Below, piece by piece: positions 61,460-64,000 of a stretch of 64,000 nt of DNA (the stretch's first letter is position 1; every line of letters begins with the position of its first letter). A program made the position numbers and the translations under genes. The stretch covers positions 230,741 through 294,740 of the forward strand of contig JAEUWB010000060.1 in NCBI GenBank assembly GCA_016786595.1. Direction: 5' to 3'. The notes under the pieces were generated by a model. It ran no database searches. It had not been told where the DNA came from and saw nothing but the letters and a program-made list of their open reading frames with translations. This DNA comes from a bacterium. Lineage in GTDB: Bacteria; Bdellovibrionota_C; UBA2361; SZUA-149; JAEUWB01.

Positions 61460-63583
61460 ATGCATAAGATAATTTCTATGAGGAATGAGTCAGGCGCAAT
61501 CCTATTAATTACAGCTTTTATTGCTGTTGTTTTAGTGATCTTTCTTGCCTTAGTAATTGACGTTTCTTTGATGTTTGTCACCCAAGATCAGCTTCAACGA
61601 GTGATCGATCATGCTACGATGGGGGGACTTAAATCATTTCTCGATCAAAATACATTAAATCTTCGTCCTGCGTCAGCTCGTGATCGTGCGAAGGAAATTT
61701 TTGAATCGAGGCACAACAGGCTTTTTGCTCAAGCGCTATTCAAAAATCCTGGCTCCTTGCAGTCGGATATCCAGTATGCTGGTGGTGGCGGTGGAGGTAG
61801 CAATGGAAAAATCTATTTCGGTCGCTGGCATAGCGCTGAGCCTCCCAATGGATGCACCGGCTATCTTTCTGAAGATGCGCAATGCCCATGCGTTGGCGGG
61901 GCGTATGTCAATAAAAAATGTTTTGAAAACCGTACCGCAAAAGCAGTGGCTGGTGCAACTGATGCTAACATTGATGCAATTAAAATCGAGTATCACCTAG
62001 CGAGTGCTAACCCCTTTCAAACAATTTTTGCCCGTGTTGTTGGATTAAATGAATTAGTCACTGGCGTGACTAGTATTGCAGCAATTACGCCACGACACGG
62101 CTATGCTGAAATCGATGGGTCAGTTTCGATTACTCAAGAAAACTTTCGCGCGATTGGTGCAACTGGCGGCTATGAATACCCGAATGGAAATTATCACCGT
62201 GCTGAAGCAAAATATGCTTTTGGGTTACAGCCGGGTCAAGATTGCGCTTCAAATCCAGCGATTGTAACAAGTTGTATTAGCAATCCTGATACATGCCCAC
62301 TTGATAATAATGACGATTTAAGGATTCAGTGGACTGACAGCACTTCGATTGGAAATCTTCCTGGTATCCGTAATTGTTTTCCACCCTATAGCCAAACAGG
62401 AGACCCGGCTTGCTTTGCAGGTCATCAGATCCGTCATTATCGCGATGATTATCAGTGCGTTGAGGCTAAGCGCAAAGATACTAGTGGCAATGTTATCGCT
62501 CGTGATTATTCTTTAGTGGCGAATTATCGAGAGACTGGTGCGAATGGAGTGCATATTGGTCCGCAACCGTATACTCGAGTACTCAAGACAGTTAATCTTT
62601 TTGCGCAACGCTTCCGCGACCGCAAACAAACTGGCGATTTATTTGGCATGAGTTTTTTCGACCACGAACCAAATTTTATCCCCAACCGTCAATTCCGCTT
62701 GGAAGTTCCAAGTGATAGTAATTCCGAATTTATTAATTTATTAAAAGTAACAGATGTTTCTTTTGATACCTGGACAACAGGAGTGACCTGGCAACAACGA
62801 CTCAAGTATCGCAATGAAGAACGTTATTATATTCCGCGTACCAATGCTTACACCGACATTTTATTAGCTCTTCAACAAGCTTCCAGTGCGCTTGCAGCTG
62901 AACGGACTGGCCAAGTCGATTCCTTTATTATTTTATTCACTGATGGTTTGACGAATTGCATCACTCAAGGATCTAATCGCGCATGTCAAAATACGGAACA
63001 GTACCATCGAGCTTCAATGTCCGAAGTCGTTAATTTTGCAATTAACTCACTAGCGCCATCACGTGTGGCATTACATACAATGCTCATTGGTGAGGATGTT
63101 GGGGGACACACACTGGTCAGAGACGATGGTGCATCTGCTGGAGATGGGGATTGTTTAAATGAAGCTCAGACAAGAAATCTGGGACGTGGTGCTTTAACTG
63201 ACTATCGCACTGGACCAAGTTACGGAGGTGGTAACTGGGGACAAACAAAATATTTCTACCCAAATCGACTCTCCGAGGCGTCAGTTGTGACAAAAGGACT
63301 TTACCTGCCACTTCGACCACCTTTACTCGACAATCTAGGCAATCCAATTAACCTTTCGTCTTGGATTACTCAAAAATGTAAAGACTCAACTGTCAGTCGT
63401 GGGAATATTGTTAATTGTAGCGGCGGTGACTGCACTTATAATACTGGAACGACTAACCCCGTGGTCTTAGATAAATTTGGGCGTCTTTTATACGATCCAT
63501 ATGGGCGCACATATGACGAGCAGGCTCAAGCATTCGTTGACGCAATTTTTACAAAATCAACTTTTGCTATCGTTGATAATTAA
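61460..63583 (+). CDS. TadG-like protein with von Willebrand A domain, set B gene 3
   Basis: The ATG at 61460 follows the previous stop by one base and gives a TadG N-terminus (NESGAILLITAFIAVVLVIF, about 9-28). The vWA MIDAS reads AEIDGSVSIT (DxSxS, near 215), with NAYTDILLALQQAS and FIILFTDGLTNC downstream. The extended insertions resemble those of the set A paralogue (HFRDDYRCQ versus HYRDDYQCV). Both proteins end in LxxDPxGRxxDxQ followed by about 20 residues. It forms an operon with the stalk gene. Confidence 0.8.
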   Translation: MHKIISMRNESGAILLITAFIAVVLVIFLALVIDVSLMFVTQDQLQRVIDHATMGGLKSFLDQNTLNLRPASARDRAKEIFESRHNRLFAQALFKNPGSLQSDIQYAGGGGGGSNGKIYFGRWHSAEPPNGCTGYLSEDAQCPCVGGAYVNKKCFENRTAKAVAGATDANIDAIKIEYHLASANPFQTIFARVVGLNELVTGVTSIAAITPRHGYAEIDGSVSITQENFRAIGATGGYEYPNGNYHRAEAKYAFGLQPGQDCASNPAIVTSCISNPDTCPLDNNDDLRIQWTDSTSIGNLPGIRNCFPPYSQTGDPACFAGHQIRHYRDDYQCVEAKRKDTSGNVIARDYSLVANYRETGANGVHIGPQPYTRVLKTVNLFAQRFRDRKQTGDLFGMSFFDHEPNFIPNRQFRLEVPSDSNSEFINLLKVTDVSFDTWTTGVTWQQRLKYRNEERYYIPRTNAYTDILLALQQASSALAAERTGQVDSFIILFTDGLTNCITQGSNRACQNTEQYHRASMSEVVNFAINSLAPSRVALHTMLIGEDVGGHTLVRDDGASAGDGDCLNEAQTRNLGRGALTDYRTGPSYGGGNWGQTKYFYPNRLSEASVVTKGLYLPLRPPLLDNLGNPINLSSWITQKCKDSTVSRGNIVNCSGGDCTYNTGTTNPVVLDKFGRLLYDPYGRTYDEQAQAFVDAIFTKSTFAIVDN

Positions 63584-63667
63584 AAATTATTAGATTTTAC
63601 CGCACTCGCAGATCAACTAACCACCTGATAAGTCTCAAGTACTTGTGGCAATCAATGTAAAAATCCA

Positions 63668-63740
63668 CCCACTTGCAGTTATTGCTCAGTCGGTGTAGTT
63701 TTCCTGTGCTTTAAGTGGGCTCCTTCGGGATTAGACTGAG
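63668..63740 (+). promoter_or_regulatory. Candidate H-type pseudoknot in the tuf leader
   Basis: CCCACTT (63668-63674) pairs with AAGTGGG (63713-63719) and CTCAGTC (63685-63691) with GACTGAG (63734-63740). The two perfect 7-bp stems interleave, as a pseudoknot requires. Its role in tuf control is inferred from position only. Confidence 0.4.
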
Positions 63741-63763
63741 TGCCAAAATAAATACATAAATTT

Positions 63764-63805
63764 CTTCTTTCAGCTCAGCTAGTTACAAGCTTGAGACTGA
63801 AGAAG
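63764..63805 (+). promoter_or_regulatory. Long imperfect hairpin in the tuf leader
   Basis: CTTCTTTCAGCTCAGCT pairs with AGCTTGAGACTGAAGAAG with small bulges, 56 bases before the tuf start. Confidence 0.45.
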
Positions 63806-63861
63806 TATTGTCAAAAAGAAGTATTGCCCCAAAACGATTTTAATTTAGGAGAGACAATTAT

Positions 63862-64000
63862 ATGTCAAAAGGAAAGTTTGAGAGAAACAAGCCACACGTG
63901 AACGTCGGAACGATTGGTCACGTGGACCATGGGAAGACGAGTTTGACGGCAGCGATTACGAAAGTGGCAGCGGAAGCTGGGATGGGGGAGTTTCGAGCGT
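63862..64000 (+). CDS. tuf: Elongation factor Tu, 3'-partial
   Basis: The first 46 codons read [20 protein letters not shown] and continue [20 protein letters not shown], with the GTP-binding P-loop GHVDHGKT intact. EF-Tu carries aminoacyl-tRNA to the ribosome. AGGAGA lies about 8 bases before the ATG. The gene runs off the window. The tRNA genes usually found directly upstream are instead 17 kb away on the other strand. Confidence 0.97.
   Translation, partial: MSKGKFERNKPHVNVGTIGHVDHGKTSLTAAITKVAAEAGMGEFRA

Overview
The window looks like chromosomal DNA of a Gram-negative bacterium of deltaproteobacterial type. The support is a TonB-like protein, a TatA, an MJ0042 zinc-ribbon/DUF3426-type protein, the trpS ... 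scpA-scpB neighbourhood, frequent GTG and TTG starts and a moderate GC content. The exact lineage cannot be read from the sequence alone. The window opens inside a degenerate UvrA-like gene and closes 46 codons into tuf.

Layout. 0-10 kb: UvrA relic, aquaporin, unknown genes, a solute-binding-like gene cut by an IS30-family element, a RibBA-like pseudoenzyme translationally coupled to an HD phosphohydrolase. 10-22 kb: a large palindromic repeat, a beta-CASP exonuclease, a HAD / 2-hydroxyacid dehydrogenase / glycerate kinase group, TonB-like and TatA, gdhA, rlmB, trpS. 22-36 kb: three large secreted proteins (beta-helix; a 14-repeat propeller-like protein; a heparinase/alginate-lyase-like protein) interleaved with scpA-scpB and folK. 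36-45 kb: folP-pabC, a tightly overlapping minus-strand operon of small membrane proteins with a winged-helix regulator, a ribbon-helix-helix/RNase H pair behind a perfect operator-like palindrome, and a zinc-type dehydrogenase. 45.8-46.6 kb: four tRNA genes on the minus strand. 46.8-63.6 kb: two paralogous three-gene sets of Tad-type pseudopilin/TadG genes enclosing a glycosylation and sugar-modification cassette. 63.9 kb: tuf.

How the parts may work together. The most unusual block is 46.8-63.6 kb. Each set encodes a plain TadE-like protein, a TadE-like protein with a long Ser-rich or Thr-rich stalk ending in a Cys-rich knob, and a TadG-like protein with a von Willebrand A domain. Between the sets lie a polyprenyl-phosphate-sugar-synthase-like GT2, two GT-C membrane glycosyltransferases, a NodU-type carbamoyltransferase, a radical SAM/SPASM protein and two exported proteins. 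I infer a secreted or surface-anchored, possibly O-glycosylated adhesive structure; this is untested.

A second unusual feature is in the tRNA cluster. Three of the four tRNA genes are each followed by an antisense copy of their own T-arm/acceptor half, a short hairpin, and a second sense copy of their 3' end; palindromic repeats of about 40-110 bp follow two of these units. The cluster has the tRNA content normally found directly upstream of tuf, but here it is inverted and about 17 kb away.
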